Source: an uncultured Gammaproteobacteria bacterium
GTDB taxonomy: Bacteria > Pseudomonadota > Gammaproteobacteria > Eutrophobiales > Eutrophobiaceae
DNA: 64,000 nt
Assembly (NCBI GenBank): GCA_951812995.1
Contig: CATOTD010000002.1
Location: 379,468-443,467, forward strand
Reading direction: 5' to 3'
Shown: piece after piece, positions 20,481-28,607 of the stretch
How positions within the stretch are numbered: position 1 is the first letter of the stretch
Layout: each line of letters opens with the position of its first letter
Notes under the pieces: model-generated
Databases searched by the model: none
The model's input: only the letters and a program-made list of their open reading frames with translations
What the model was told of the DNA's origin: nothing
Translations under genes and position numbers: made by a program

Positions 20481-20612
20481 ATGAAAGACATGGGCGATAA
20501 AGAACAAACAGTCGCGGCAAAGGAATTAGCGGCAAAGAACAGGCGACTCGTCATTATTTTGGCTTTGGTCGCGTTTGGTTTTTATGTCGGCTTTATCATG
20601 TATTACAGTTAG
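20481..20612 (+). CDS. small cytochrome oxidase assembly membrane protein
   Basis: Forty-three residues: a charged N terminus (MGDKEQTVAAKELAAKNRR) and a single membrane helix (LVIILALVAFGFYVGFIMYY). It starts three bases after coxA and ends two bases before cox11. A tiny one-helix protein in this position is common in gammaproteobacterial cox operons and is annotated as a small assembly protein; its mechanism is not known. Confidence 0.75.
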   Translation: MKDMGDKEQTVAAKELAAKNRRLVIILALVAFGFYVGFIMYYS

Positions 20613-20614
20613 TT

Positions 20615-21199
20615 ATGTCCGCTGCAGCCACACGTACCGCAAAAAAGCTTTTTATCTTTGCCATCGCGATGTTTGGTTTTGGTTATGCCATGGTGCCTTT
20701 GTACAACGTTTTTTGTGATGTCACCGGGCTACGGCTGAAGGGTAAAACCGGGGAGATAACGGAGACTGTTGCCGCAACGGTTTACGTTGATCCAAATCGG
20801 CTGGTGACGGTGGCGTTTGATACGAATGTAAACTCTGCCTTGCCATGGCGGTTTAAGGCACAGCAATACACAATGAAGGTGCATCCAGGTGTCATCACGG
20901 AAGCGGTATTTGTTGTTGAGAATAATTCAAATGCAACGGTGATTGGAAGAGCGGTGCCCAGCGTCGTGCCTACGCAAGCGGCTTTGTTTTTCAACAAAAC
21001 AGAATGTTTTTGTTTTACTAAACAGACGCTTACCGCTGGTGAGCGTAAAGAAATAGTGGTGCGTTTTGTGGTTGATTCAAAATTGCCGAAAAAAATAAAT
21101 ACAATGACGCTTTCATACACGTTTTATGAGGCCGCAGATAGTAAAAATGTTGCTCAATCCGATAGCAACACTGTCAAGGCGATAGATATAAAAAGTTGA
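20615..21199 (+). CDS. ctaG: cytochrome c oxidase copper chaperone Cox11/CtaG
   Basis: Delivers copper to the CuB site of subunit I. The 194-residue protein has one N-terminal membrane helix (about 10-30), PLYNVFCDVTGL just after it, and the copper-binding CFCF motif (KTECFCFTKQ, near residue 130). Placed between coxA and cox3 as usual. Confidence 0.95.
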   Translation: MSAAATRTAKKLFIFAIAMFGFGYAMVPLYNVFCDVTGLRLKGKTGEITETVAATVYVDPNRLVTVAFDTNVNSALPWRFKAQQYTMKVHPGVITEAVFVVENNSNATVIGRAVPSVVPTQAALFFNKTECFCFTKQTLTAGERKEIVVRFVVDSKLPKKINTMTLSYTFYEAADSKNVAQSDSNTVKAIDIKS

Positions 21200-21228
21200 A
21201 CAATAATTGATTGAAATGAGGAGTAGTT

Positions 21229-22137
21229 ATGTCTGACTCACACGGCACTTATTTTATACCGGAACCGAGCCGCTGGCCGCTTGTTGGAAGCTTGGCGTTA
21301 TTTATCTCTTTTATCGGCGGTGGCATGATGTTGAATGGATCGGGTTTCGGCACATTTATCCTCGGGCTTGGCATCGGTGCCGTGATTTATATGTTTTGTG
21401 GTTGGTTCGCAGATGTGATTGGTGAGAGTCTTGCCGGCAATTACAACAAGCAAGTTGATATAAGTTTCCGTTGGGGAATGAGCTGGTTTATTTTTTCTGA
21501 AGTCATGTTTTTTGCGGCCTTCTTTGGTGCTTTGTTCTATATCCGTGTTTTTTCGGTGCCATGGTTAGGTGGTGAAGGTTCGGGTTTTACAACCAACGCA
21601 TTTCTGTGGCCTGATTTCAAAGCAGTGTGGCCATTATTAATGACACCTGATATGACCTTGCTTGATGACAAGGGCCTGCCGCTCGCGTCTAGTTTTGTAC
21701 CGATAAAGGGCATTATCCCGGCTTTTGATATACCGGCCATCAACACGGCCATACTGTTAGCTAGCGGGGCGACAGTAACGTTTGCACATTGGGCTTTACA
21801 GAAAGACAATCGCGCCGGGCTTTGCTGGTGGTTGGCCGCAACGGTGTTGCTTGGTTTTATCTTCGTCTATTTTCAAATTGCCGAGTATGCACATGCCTAC
21901 CATGATTTGGATTTAACGATGAACTCAGGCGTGTATGGGTCGACTTTTTTCATGCTAACCGGTTTTCATGGGTTTCATGTGACCATGGGCGCGATGATGT
22001 TGCTGGTTATTTTGATAAGGGCAATGAAGGGACATTTTTCCAGACAGGATCATTTTGCCTTTGAAGGCGTTGCCTGGTATTGGCATTTTGTTGACGTGGT
22101 CTGGTTGGGCCTGTTTGTATTTGTCTATTGGCTCTAG
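21229..22137 (+). CDS. coxC: cytochrome c oxidase subunit III
   Basis: Seven-helix subunit (302 residues) that stabilises subunit I. Family motifs: FIFSEVMFFAAFFGALFY, THWALQ-like FAHWALQKDN, and the C-terminal HFVDVVWLGLFVFVYW. Last gene of the first cox transcription unit, followed by a strong terminator. Confidence 0.97.
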   Translation: MSDSHGTYFIPEPSRWPLVGSLALFISFIGGGMMLNGSGFGTFILGLGIGAVIYMFCGWFADVIGESLAGNYNKQVDISFRWGMSWFIFSEVMFFAAFFGALFYIRVFSVPWLGGEGSGFTTNAFLWPDFKAVWPLLMTPDMTLLDDKGLPLASSFVPIKGIIPAFDIPAINTAILLASGATVTFAHWALQKDNRAGLCWWLAATVLLGFIFVYFQIAEYAHAYHDLDLTMNSGVYGSTFFMLTGFHGFHVTMGAMMLLVILIRAMKGHFSRQDHFAFEGVAWYWHFVDVVWLGLFVFVYWL

Positions 22138-22156
22138 ATAAACGCTATCCTTGGTT

Positions 22157-22184
22157 AAAAGGCGTTGCAAATGCAGCGCCTTTT
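22157..22184 (+). terminator. rho-independent terminator after coxC
   Basis: AAAAGGCG pairs with CGCCTTTT, with a further TGCA/TGCA pair inside; the run of T at the 3' side follows the stem. Twenty bases after the coxC stop. Confidence 0.85.
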
Positions 22185-22199
22185 CTGTTTGCGCAGACT

Positions 22200-22351
22200 G
22201 AGACCTTTGCACTAAAGCACTAGCCCCGCCTAACCCGGCTTGACTCAGCCTGGCCCAGCCCGATCCAGCCTAACCCGGCTTGATCCCCGCCGATCCAGCT
22301 TGAATCATTGCAGGCATAATATTCAAATAAGGTGTTTTGTGCAAAGGTCTC
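22200..22351. repeat. 152-bp MITE-like element with GAGACCTTTGCAC inverted ends and a 10-bp-period core
   Basis: Ends are GAGACCTTTGCAC (22200-22212) and its reverse complement GTGCAAAGGTCTC (22339-22351), perfect 13-base inverted repeats. The core (about 22222-22305) is an array of eight degenerate 10-base units, consensus AYYCAGCYYG. The right 45 bases match the end-like fragment at 53654-53700. No gene inside. Confidence 0.75.
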
Positions 22352-22357
22352 AATCTG

Positions 22358-22579
22358 TTATTGTCCAAGACCGTGGGGCTGTATCCAGCCAAGCAGATAA
22401 CCGACAATTAATAAAATAAAGAGAATAATAGAAAGGCCTACCCTAAAGGTGAGTGAGGTAACCAGACGGTTAGACTTAGGATCATCATTGATCATGAAAA
22501 ATAAACCAGAGGTCAACGAGGCGATAATCATTAAAAACAAAATACCAATAAATATCTTGAAAAGAATAGCAATGCTCAT
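22358..22579 (-). CDS. DUF2909 twin-membrane-helix protein
   Basis: Seventy-three residues with two membrane segments (about 6-27 and 45-66) separated by a short loop, MINDDPKSNRLVTSLTFRVG. The loop and position between cox3 and SURF1, on the opposite strand, are typical for the DUF2909 family. Function unknown; the context suggests a link with oxidase assembly. Confidence 0.8.
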   Translation of the reverse strand: MSIAILFKIFIGILFLMIIASLTSGLFFMINDDPKSNRLVTSLTFRVGLSIILFILLIVGYLLGWIQPHGLGQ

Positions 22580-22631
22580 GGATGAAACCCCTTAGCTAAT
22601 AGCGGTAGTATAAACCAGCATGTAAATGTAG

Positions 22632-22940
22632 GTGTCACTTGAAGAAGACAATATAAATTGGTTAATTGAAACTAAAGAATTTTATAACCCAGATTACTCT
22701 AGTCGTTCTAATTGGTTGGATATAAGAGCTTTGGGTGGAACCATAACAGTTGAGTATTCCACTGATTCAGGAAATAGTTGGTTTCCTTGGATTACTTATA
22801 CTTTTGGGTCTGCTTATGAGAAGAGAAGATTTTTTAAACAGGTAAAGTTTAGCCGTATACGATTCAGATTTCATGGCATGATGTCTGGAGTCAGGATAAA
22901 CTCTTTTGGTTTTAAATACATGCCAGAATCACAACACTAA
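22632..22940 (+). CDS. hypothetical 102-residue beta-rich protein
   Basis: Begins at GTG 22632. The sequence VEYSTDSGNSWFPW and the alternating aromatic/basic pattern (KRRFFKQVKFSRIRFRF) suggest a small beta-sandwich, as in phage structural proteins, but I recognise no family. It interrupts the usual DUF2909-SURF1 adjacency and reads as more AT-rich than its neighbours, so it may be acquired. The stop codon is followed at once by a TGGAACA/TGTTCCA hairpin (22941-22957). Confidence 0.5.
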   Translation: MSLEEDNINWLIETKEFYNPDYSSRSNWLDIRALGGTITVEYSTDSGNSWFPWITYTFGSAYEKRRFFKQVKFSRIRFRFHGMMSGVRINSFGFKYMPESQH

Positions 22941-22971
22941 TGGAACACGATGTTCCACCAGGAGGTATCAA

Positions 22972-23001
22972 ATGTCATTTATGGATTTTCTACATAAATG
23001 A
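22972..23001 (+). CDS. nine-codon leader frame coupled to the SURF1 gene
   Basis: ATG 22972 stands behind a strong ribosome-binding site (AGGAGG, 22960-22965) and encodes MSFMDFLHK; its TGA (22999-23001) overlaps the SURF1 start codon as ATGA. SURF1 itself has no visible ribosome-binding site, so ribosomes probably reach it by coupling from this leader. Not protein-evidenced. Confidence 0.45.
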   Translation: MSFMDFLHK

Positions 23002-23735
23002 ATTTAATTATTGGGAAATGGTCGTTTTGCCCGAAACCAATCATCAGCTACCTAGCGTTGATCTTTGTTGGTTTATTTATAACGCTGGGCGGCTGGCAAC
23101 TAGACCGCGCCGAACAAAAGAGAGTGCTATTTGCTGAATTTGAAAAAAAACAAGCGGGGGCTGCGAGACATCTTAACCATGAAAAAATAGCGTTAGATGA
23201 CACATTAACCTGGCAACCTGTTAATGCGCACGGTTTTTTTTTGGAACAATACCAAATATTGTTGGATAACCAAGTCGCTCAAGGCAAGATTGGCTATTTT
23301 GTGTATACCCCTTTCGTGTTTGCGGCGGGCGCACCTGTTATTTTAGTCAATCGCGGTTGGGTGCCGATGGGGCGTTATAGACAAACGGTGCCTGAATTGA
23401 CAAAAACAAATGGCAAAGTAGGCATAGTCGGCATCATCAAAGGCGAACCCAATACCGGTTTATTGTTAAATGATGCCGAGCCCGAGGTCTTAAGCGATAC
23501 AGTCTATCGTGTGCAACGCATTAGCATTGATGATCTACAGGTGTTGCTGGATAAAAAAATGTTGCCTTATATTATAAGATTGTCGCCGGAATCAGCCCAT
23601 GGCTATCGTCGAAAATGGCAACCTCCCGGCTCAGGAGAGAGTCGGCATTTAGCGTATGCTTTTCAATGGTTTGCTTTTGCGGCGGCCGTATTGGTTATTT
23701 ATTTAGTCTTGAATATTAAAAAAACGGATGCGTGA
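22998..23735 (+). CDS. SURF1 family cytochrome oxidase assembly protein
   Basis: SURF1 helps place haem a in subunit I. The 245-residue protein has membrane helices at both ends (about 15-33 and 215-238) and the family motifs GGWQLDRAEQK, VNRGWVPMGRYRQ and RHLAYAFQWFAFA. It overlaps the next gene by 8 bases. Confidence 0.93.
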   Translation: MNLIIGKWSFCPKPIISYLALIFVGLFITLGGWQLDRAEQKRVLFAEFEKKQAGAARHLNHEKIALDDTLTWQPVNAHGFFLEQYQILLDNQVAQGKIGYFVYTPFVFAAGAPVILVNRGWVPMGRYRQTVPELTKTNGKVGIVGIIKGEPNTGLLLNDAEPEVLSDTVYRVQRISIDDLQVLLDKKMLPYIIRLSPESAHGYRRKWQPPGSGESRHLAYAFQWFAFAAAVLVIYLVLNIKKTDA

Positions 23736-24333
23736 AGAAGGTAATAAAAAAAACCGGCTGGTACTCATTTTGGTCATAGCAGTTTTTCTGAGTCCAGTTA
23801 TATTGTCATGGCTAGTTTTTAATTATACGGATTATCTTGAAAAAAGAGGGACATCAAACCATGGTGATCTCATTATTCCCATCAGGCCCATAGCCGATCT
23901 TGCCCTGCTTGATCCTGTCAATACAGATCGAAAAGAAAGCCTGCATGGCAAGTGGAGCATGGTATATGTGGCGCAGTCGTGTGACGATGTTTGCATGGAT
24001 AATGTTTATCGTATGCGACAGATTCATATCGCAATGGATAAACATTCATTGCGTGTGCAAAGAGTCTTGCTACTAACGGGGCAACAAGCAAACGAATTAT
24101 CCGGATTGTTGAATGATTATGCGGGCCAGCAAGTGGTGAATACCAGAGGGGTGAATAGTGATGCGTTGCTTGCTGTGTTCAGGTTAAAAAATACAGATGA
24201 CCCATTAACAATGGGCCGCATCTATATCGTCGACCCCATGGGCAATTTAATGATGAAATTTGAATCGACTGCAAACCCCAAGGATATCATGGCCGATCTA
24301 AAAAAATTATTAAGGGCCTCACGCATCGGCTAG
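23728..24333 (+). CDS. SCO1/SenC-like thioredoxin-fold protein of the cox locus
   Basis: The 201-residue protein has an N-terminal membrane anchor (about 10-30) and a periplasmic thioredoxin-like domain. CDDVC (near residue 88) has the CxxxC spacing of SCO copper chaperones. The distal copper-binding His that SCO proteins carry before the VDxxG strand is not evident here (GRIYIVDPMG), so a thiol-disulfide role or altered copper binding is possible. Located between SURF1 and ctaA, as often seen in Gammaproteobacteria. Confidence 0.75.
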   Translation: MREEGNKKNRLVLILVIAVFLSPVILSWLVFNYTDYLEKRGTSNHGDLIIPIRPIADLALLDPVNTDRKESLHGKWSMVYVAQSCDDVCMDNVYRMRQIHIAMDKHSLRVQRVLLLTGQQANELSGLLNDYAGQQVVNTRGVNSDALLAVFRLKNTDDPLTMGRIYIVDPMGNLMMKFESTANPKDIMADLKKLLRASRIG

Positions 24334-24345
24334 CCTATAAAAATT

Positions 24346-25344
24346 ATGCGCCTAGATTCAGCCTTGCTAAACCTTACCCGTAGTGCCTGTGCGTTGACAT
24401 TGATCGTTATTGTATTGGGTGCGTATGTGCGTTTGTCCGATGCGGGTTTAGGTTGTCCAGATTGGCCTGGTTGCTATGGAAAATTAGTAGTACCGACGGC
24501 TACTGATCAAATAAACGAGGCCCATGTCGCCTATCCAGAAAGGCCACTCGCACCTGCTAAGGCTTGGAAAGAAATGGTGCATCGCTATGTGGCCGGTGCC
24601 TTGGGCATCTTGATCTTGATCATGGCAATCATGGTCTGGAGCAAGCCATCACTATCAGACAGACGTATATTGCCTACCGTTTTATTGTGCCTGGTTGTTT
24701 TCCAGAGCTTATTGGGCATGTGGACGGTCACGTTGTTGCTGAAGCCCATCATCGTTATGTTGCATCTGCTTGGCGGATTAACGTTGCTTGCCTTGCTTTA
24801 TTGGTCGGTACTCAGACAACAGTCACGCCGGGGCCTCTTTATCGGCACGGGCGATAAAGCGTTATTGCCGCTGGTGATAGTTGGCCTGGCCATCCTGGTG
24901 ATGCAGGTAGCATTGGGGGGTTGGACGAGTGCAAACTATGCGGCACTCGCGTGTCCAGATTTTCCGACCTGTCAGGGCGTTTGGTGGCCAAGCATGGATT
25001 TCAACGAAGGGTTTATGCTATGGCGCGGATTGGGCGTTGATTATGAGGGCGGTGTGTTGCATGGGAGCGCAAGAACGGCCATCCACATGACCCATCGCAT
25101 AGGTGCGCTGATCACATTTATCACGCTATTGTGGGTTGCCGCCTGCGCGATCAAGTCCGGCAAGATGCTACTCAGACTGACAGGCGGAGTCACTGCGGCA
25201 CTATTGTTTGCGCAAGTCTCTCTAGGCATCGCCAATATAAAATTATTCCTGCCGCTATCAGTAGCGGTGGCGCACAACGGGGTAGCTGCGTTATTATTAT
25301 TGTCTTTGGTAACGTTGCTCCACCATTGTTTACCAGACGACTAA
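24346..25344 (+). CDS. ctaA: haem A synthase (COX15/CtaA)
   Basis: Oxidises the C8 methyl of haem O to a formyl group, giving haem A. The 332-residue, eight-helix protein has the family motifs GAYVRLSDAGLGCPDWPGC and VALGGWTSANYAALACPDFP, with the conserved His residues of HRYVAG and THRIGA. Start ATG 24346; 20 bases before the likely ctaB start. Confidence 0.95.
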   Translation: MRLDSALLNLTRSACALTLIVIVLGAYVRLSDAGLGCPDWPGCYGKLVVPTATDQINEAHVAYPERPLAPAKAWKEMVHRYVAGALGILILIMAIMVWSKPSLSDRRILPTVLLCLVVFQSLLGMWTVTLLLKPIIVMLHLLGGLTLLALLYWSVLRQQSRRGLFIGTGDKALLPLVIVGLAILVMQVALGGWTSANYAALACPDFPTCQGVWWPSMDFNEGFMLWRGLGVDYEGGVLHGSARTAIHMTHRIGALITFITLLWVAACAIKSGKMLLRLTGGVTAALLFAQVSLGIANIKLFLPLSVAVAHNGVAALLLLSLVTLLHHCLPDD

Positions 25345-25364
25345 ACATAATCAGGAGTTTACCT

Positions 25365-26282
25365 CTGGAAGACCAGCTAGTAACAACAGATACAACCGCC
25401 GTTGCTTGGCGGGATTACCTTGCGCTTTGTAAACTGAAGGTGGTCGCGCTCATCGTTTTTACGGCCGTTGTCGGCATGTTTTTGGCGACACCCGCAATGG
25501 TGCCTTGGGATATTTTGATTTATGGCGTGCTCGGAATTGGCTTGGCGGCCTGTGCGGCGGCGACCATAAACCATGTTGTCGATCATAAAATTGACTCAAT
25601 TATGGCGCGCACCAAGTGCCGGCCGCTTCCGAAAGGCAAGATCAATTTGCCAAACGCGGTCATCTTCGCCTGTTTTCTGGGAACGCTTGCCATGGGCTTC
25701 CTGGCTTTTTTCGTCAATCCGCTTACAGCGGGGTTAACCGCCCTTTCGCTAATGGGTTATGGCTTTGTTTATTCCATGTACCTAAAACGTGCAACGCCGC
25801 AAAATATTGTTATTGGTGGTGCAGCCGGCGCGGCCCCGCCCGTATTAGGCTGGGTTGCAGTCACCGGGACATTGGATCCGAATTCACTGCTATTGTTTCT
25901 GATAATTTTTGCCTGGACACCACCGCATTTCTGGGCACTTGCGATTTATCGACGAGAGGAATATGCGCAAGTTGATATCCCCATGTTGCCTGTTACGCAT
26001 GGGGTTGAGTTCACGCGCTTGCATATACTTTTATATACCATCATCCTGTTCATCGTAGCGTTGTTGCCTTATCTGGTGGGCATGTCGGGGTTCTTTTATC
26101 TGATCGGCGCGGTGTTGTTGGGGGGCGGGTTTCTTTACTATGCGATTCGTATGCAGTTTGATCATGCAGACCGCCTGGCCATGCAGATGTTTTCTTTCTC
26201 CATTGTTTACCTGATGGCGCTGTTTGCCTGTTTGTTGATTGACCACTATATCCCGCTGGTCGCCAGCATAATCGAGGTTTAA
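25365..26282 (+). CDS. ctaB: protohaem IX farnesyltransferase (haem O synthase)
   Basis: UbiA-type prenyltransferase that makes haem O for ctaA. Motifs: NHVVDHKIDSIMARTKCRP (Mg-diphosphate site), PLPKGKI and WTPPHFWALAIYRREEY. No ATG, GTG or TTG is available between the ctaA stop and the conserved N terminus; a CTG at 25365 lies seven bases after AGGAG (25353-25357) and gives a 305-residue protein of normal length. CTG initiation is therefore proposed; a longer product starting inside ctaA is less likely. Confidence 0.9.
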   Translation: MEDQLVTTDTTAVAWRDYLALCKLKVVALIVFTAVVGMFLATPAMVPWDILIYGVLGIGLAACAAATINHVVDHKIDSIMARTKCRPLPKGKINLPNAVIFACFLGTLAMGFLAFFVNPLTAGLTALSLMGYGFVYSMYLKRATPQNIVIGGAAGAAPPVLGWVAVTGTLDPNSLLLFLIIFAWTPPHFWALAIYRREEYAQVDIPMLPVTHGVEFTRLHILLYTIILFIVALLPYLVGMSGFFYLIGAVLLGGGFLYYAIRMQFDHADRLAMQMFSFSIVYLMALFACLLIDHYIPLVASIIEV

Positions 26283-26381
26283 GCCTATGCTGAAAATGTG
26301 TTGCAGTGCCGATTTTATCTCTGTTCAACTGAACTGTAGTATTGATCGGCAATCACATACCATGTCTCGAGGAGAAAAAAT

Positions 26382-26900
26382 ATGCAGCGTAGACAATTCA
26401 TCATACAGGCTGGCAGTATTGTTGGCGGGTTTATGGTAATGGGATCAGGGGTCTTGGCGCATCCAATTAATAACGAGCTAGATCTTACGCCGCTGGATAA
26501 AAAGCGCGATGAATGGCGCCCTTTGGTCTCAAGTAGCGAATACAACATACTCTTTGAAGAAGGCACCGAGCCGTCGGGTTCAAGCCCTCTGAATCATGTA
26601 AAAGAAGATGGTACCTTTATTTGTGCGGCCTGTTATCTACCGTTGTTTGAGTTTGATAAAAAATATGAGAGCGGTACGGGTTGGCCAAGTTTTTACAATG
26701 TGATCGCTGGTCGAGTTGCTACCAAACTTGACTTGAAATTGATCTGGCCACGGAAAGAATACCATTGTATTCGTTGTGGCGGTCATCAAGGCCATGTGTT
26801 TGAAGACGGTCCGGAACCGACCGGGTTGCGTTATTGCAATAACGGTTTGGCACTAAAATTTATTCCGGTCGCTAAACCGCTTCCTAAACTACGCAGTTAA
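26382..26900 (+). CDS. msrB: peptide-methionine (R)-S-oxide reductase with Tat-type signal
   Basis: Reduces R-methionine sulfoxide in proteins. The 172-residue product has a twin-arginine leader (RRQFIIQAG) with a hydrophobic stretch ending near VLAHP, the zinc pairs CAAC and CIRCGGHQGH, and the catalytic Cys in RYCNNG. The leader predicts export to the periplasm. It is two bases upstream of msrA. Confidence 0.93.
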   Translation: MQRRQFIIQAGSIVGGFMVMGSGVLAHPINNELDLTPLDKKRDEWRPLVSSSEYNILFEEGTEPSGSSPLNHVKEDGTFICAACYLPLFEFDKKYESGTGWPSFYNVIAGRVATKLDLKLIWPRKEYHCIRCGGHQGHVFEDGPEPTGLRYCNNGLALKFIPVAKPLPKLRS

Positions 26901-26902
26901 CC

Positions 26903-27493
26903 ATGCTCCGATTAATACTTGCGGCATTGATATACAATTTTTCACTTACCGCGTCTGCGGCGAATGATGTTGCTATCTTTGCGGGTGGTTGTTTCTGGTG
27001 TATGGAAAGCCCGTTTGATGAGATGGATGGTGTTATCAGCTCAACCGCAGGTTATACGGGCGGCCATACCGAGCATCCAAACTATAAACAAATCTCTTCT
27101 GGTACAACCGGTCATTACGAAGCAGTACAAATTGAATATGATTCGAGCAAGGTTAGTTTTGATGAATTGCTGGCAGTCTATTGGAAAAATATTGATCCGT
27201 TTGATGCCGACGGGCAGTTCTGTGACAAAGGCCCACAATACCGCGCGGCCATCTTTACCAGGAATGATGAAGAAAAAGAATTAGCCAATAAAAGTAAAGC
27301 ATCACTACAAGAAAAGTTGGACGGTAAGGCGGCCATAGTAACGGCCATTCTGCCCGCTAAAAAGTTTTATGCAGCCGAAGATTATCATCAAGATTATTAT
27401 CTAAAGAATCCGATACGTTATAAATACTATCGCTATCGTTGTGGTAGGGACGAAAGATTGAAACAGGTAGAAAATATAATCAATCCGAAGTGA
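26903..27493 (+). CDS. msrA: peptide-methionine (S)-S-oxide reductase, exported
   Basis: Reduces S-methionine sulfoxide. The 196-residue protein has a Sec-type signal (LILAALIYNFSLTASA), the catalytic motif GGCFWCMESPF, and GYTGG and YHQDY further on. Paired with exported msrB, it forms a periplasmic methionine-repair unit, plausible next to an oxidase locus. Confidence 0.95.
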   Translation: MLRLILAALIYNFSLTASAANDVAIFAGGCFWCMESPFDEMDGVISSTAGYTGGHTEHPNYKQISSGTTGHYEAVQIEYDSSKVSFDELLAVYWKNIDPFDADGQFCDKGPQYRAAIFTRNDEEKELANKSKASLQEKLDGKAAIVTAILPAKKFYAAEDYHQDYYLKNPIRYKYYRYRCGRDERLKQVENIINPK

Positions 27494-27525
27494 TATTTTA
27501 GGTTAAAGTCAGTGGCATCTGATGC

Positions 27526-27863
27526 AAGGCATATCGTTTTCAGTAGTTGAGATCGATTATATATGCTGATGCTACGCCGCTAAACAAAAGCGACTTTAAT
27601 TATTACAAACTGGACAAGCGGGATCTTTTTTAAGTATGGCCTGGCTCCAATCCATGTGTAATACATCTAGCAACATTAATTTTCCTTGCAGGGTAAGGCA
27701 TATCGTTTTCAGTAGTTGAGATCGATTATATATGCTGATGCTACGCCGCTAAACAAAAGCGACTTTAATTATTACAAACTGGACAAGCGGGATCTTTTTT
27801 AAGTATGGCCTGGCTCCAATCCATGTGTAATACATCTAGCAACATTAATTTTCCTTGCAGGGT
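27526..27863 (+). repeat. exact tandem duplication, 2 x 169 bp, over the moeB 3' end
   Basis: 27526-27694 is repeated without visible change at 27695-27863. The unit contains about 70 bases downstream of moeB plus its last 99 coding bases, so the first copy is a dead moeB tail. The copies look identical, pointing to a recent event or an assembly artefact. Confidence 0.9.
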
Positions 27864-28511
27864 ATCGCCAATACGCATTAGTAACTTCAGCGTTTCATTG
27901 GCCTGTATGCTGCCAATAATACCTAATAACGGTGCCATAACGCCATTGGCCGTGCAGGTCTCCTGAGCTGCCACATCATCACCGTATAAACAGCGATAAC
28001 AGGGCGATGTCTCATCGCGTGGATCAAATACAGTGACTTGTCCTTCGAAACGAATTGCAGCACCAGAGACCAGCGGCGTTTTCGTTTTCACAGAGACTTC
28101 ATTCAACGCAAACCGCGTCTGAAAATTATCAGAGGCATCGACAATAACATCGGCCTTTATGGCCTCGTTGCATAGCGCTTCGCCTTGCAAGACATGATCG
28201 ATACATTCGATATGGACATCTGGGTTGATTGCTTGTAGGTGTTGCTTTGCCGATTCAATCTTGGGCCGACCCATATCTTGAGTAGTATGCAATATCTGCC
28301 GTTGCAAGTTGCTAATGTCGACGGTATCGAAATCCACTAAGACGAGTTGGCCAATGCCGGCACTTGCTAAATAAATCGATACGGGCGAGCCGAGTCCACC
28401 AAGCCCAATAACCAGCACACGGGCTGCATTGAGCTTTTCTTGTCCACCGGCATCAATCTCCGGTAGCATCATGTGACGACTGTATCTTAGTAGTTGATCG
28501 TCATTCATCAT
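27765..28511 (-). CDS. moeB: molybdopterin-synthase adenylyltransferase / ThiF-family E1-like enzyme
   Basis: Adenylates the C terminus of a small sulfur carrier (MoaD or ThiS). The 248-residue protein has the nucleotide-binding GLGGLGSPVSIYLASAG, the DISNLQRQILH segment, and two zinc CxxC pairs (CYRCLYGD and the C-terminal CPVCNN). It closes the hemA-prfA-prmC-moeB order. Choice between MoeB and ThiF cannot be settled without the partner genes. Confidence 0.88.
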   Translation of the reverse strand: MMNDDQLLRYSRHMMLPEIDAGGQEKLNAARVLVIGLGGLGSPVSIYLASAGIGQLVLVDFDTVDISNLQRQILHTTQDMGRPKIESAKQHLQAINPDVHIECIDHVLQGEALCNEAIKADVIVDASDNFQTRFALNEVSVKTKTPLVSGAAIRFEGQVTVFDPRDETSPCYRCLYGDDVAAQETCTANGVMAPLLGIIGSIQANETLKLLMRIGDTLQGKLMLLDVLHMDWSQAILKKDPACPVCNN

Positions 28512-28607
28512 ATCGTGTGTCTAATGTAAGCCAAGAATATGCATCTAATCTGTTCAAGGTTTGTGATCCCGAGAGTCCTCGTTCTTAACGCTGGTCTATA
28601 CTTATCT

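Noticed and set aside
22222..22305. 10-bp array considered as a CRISPR
   Set aside because: Units are degenerate 10-mers without spacers, and no cas genes are present.
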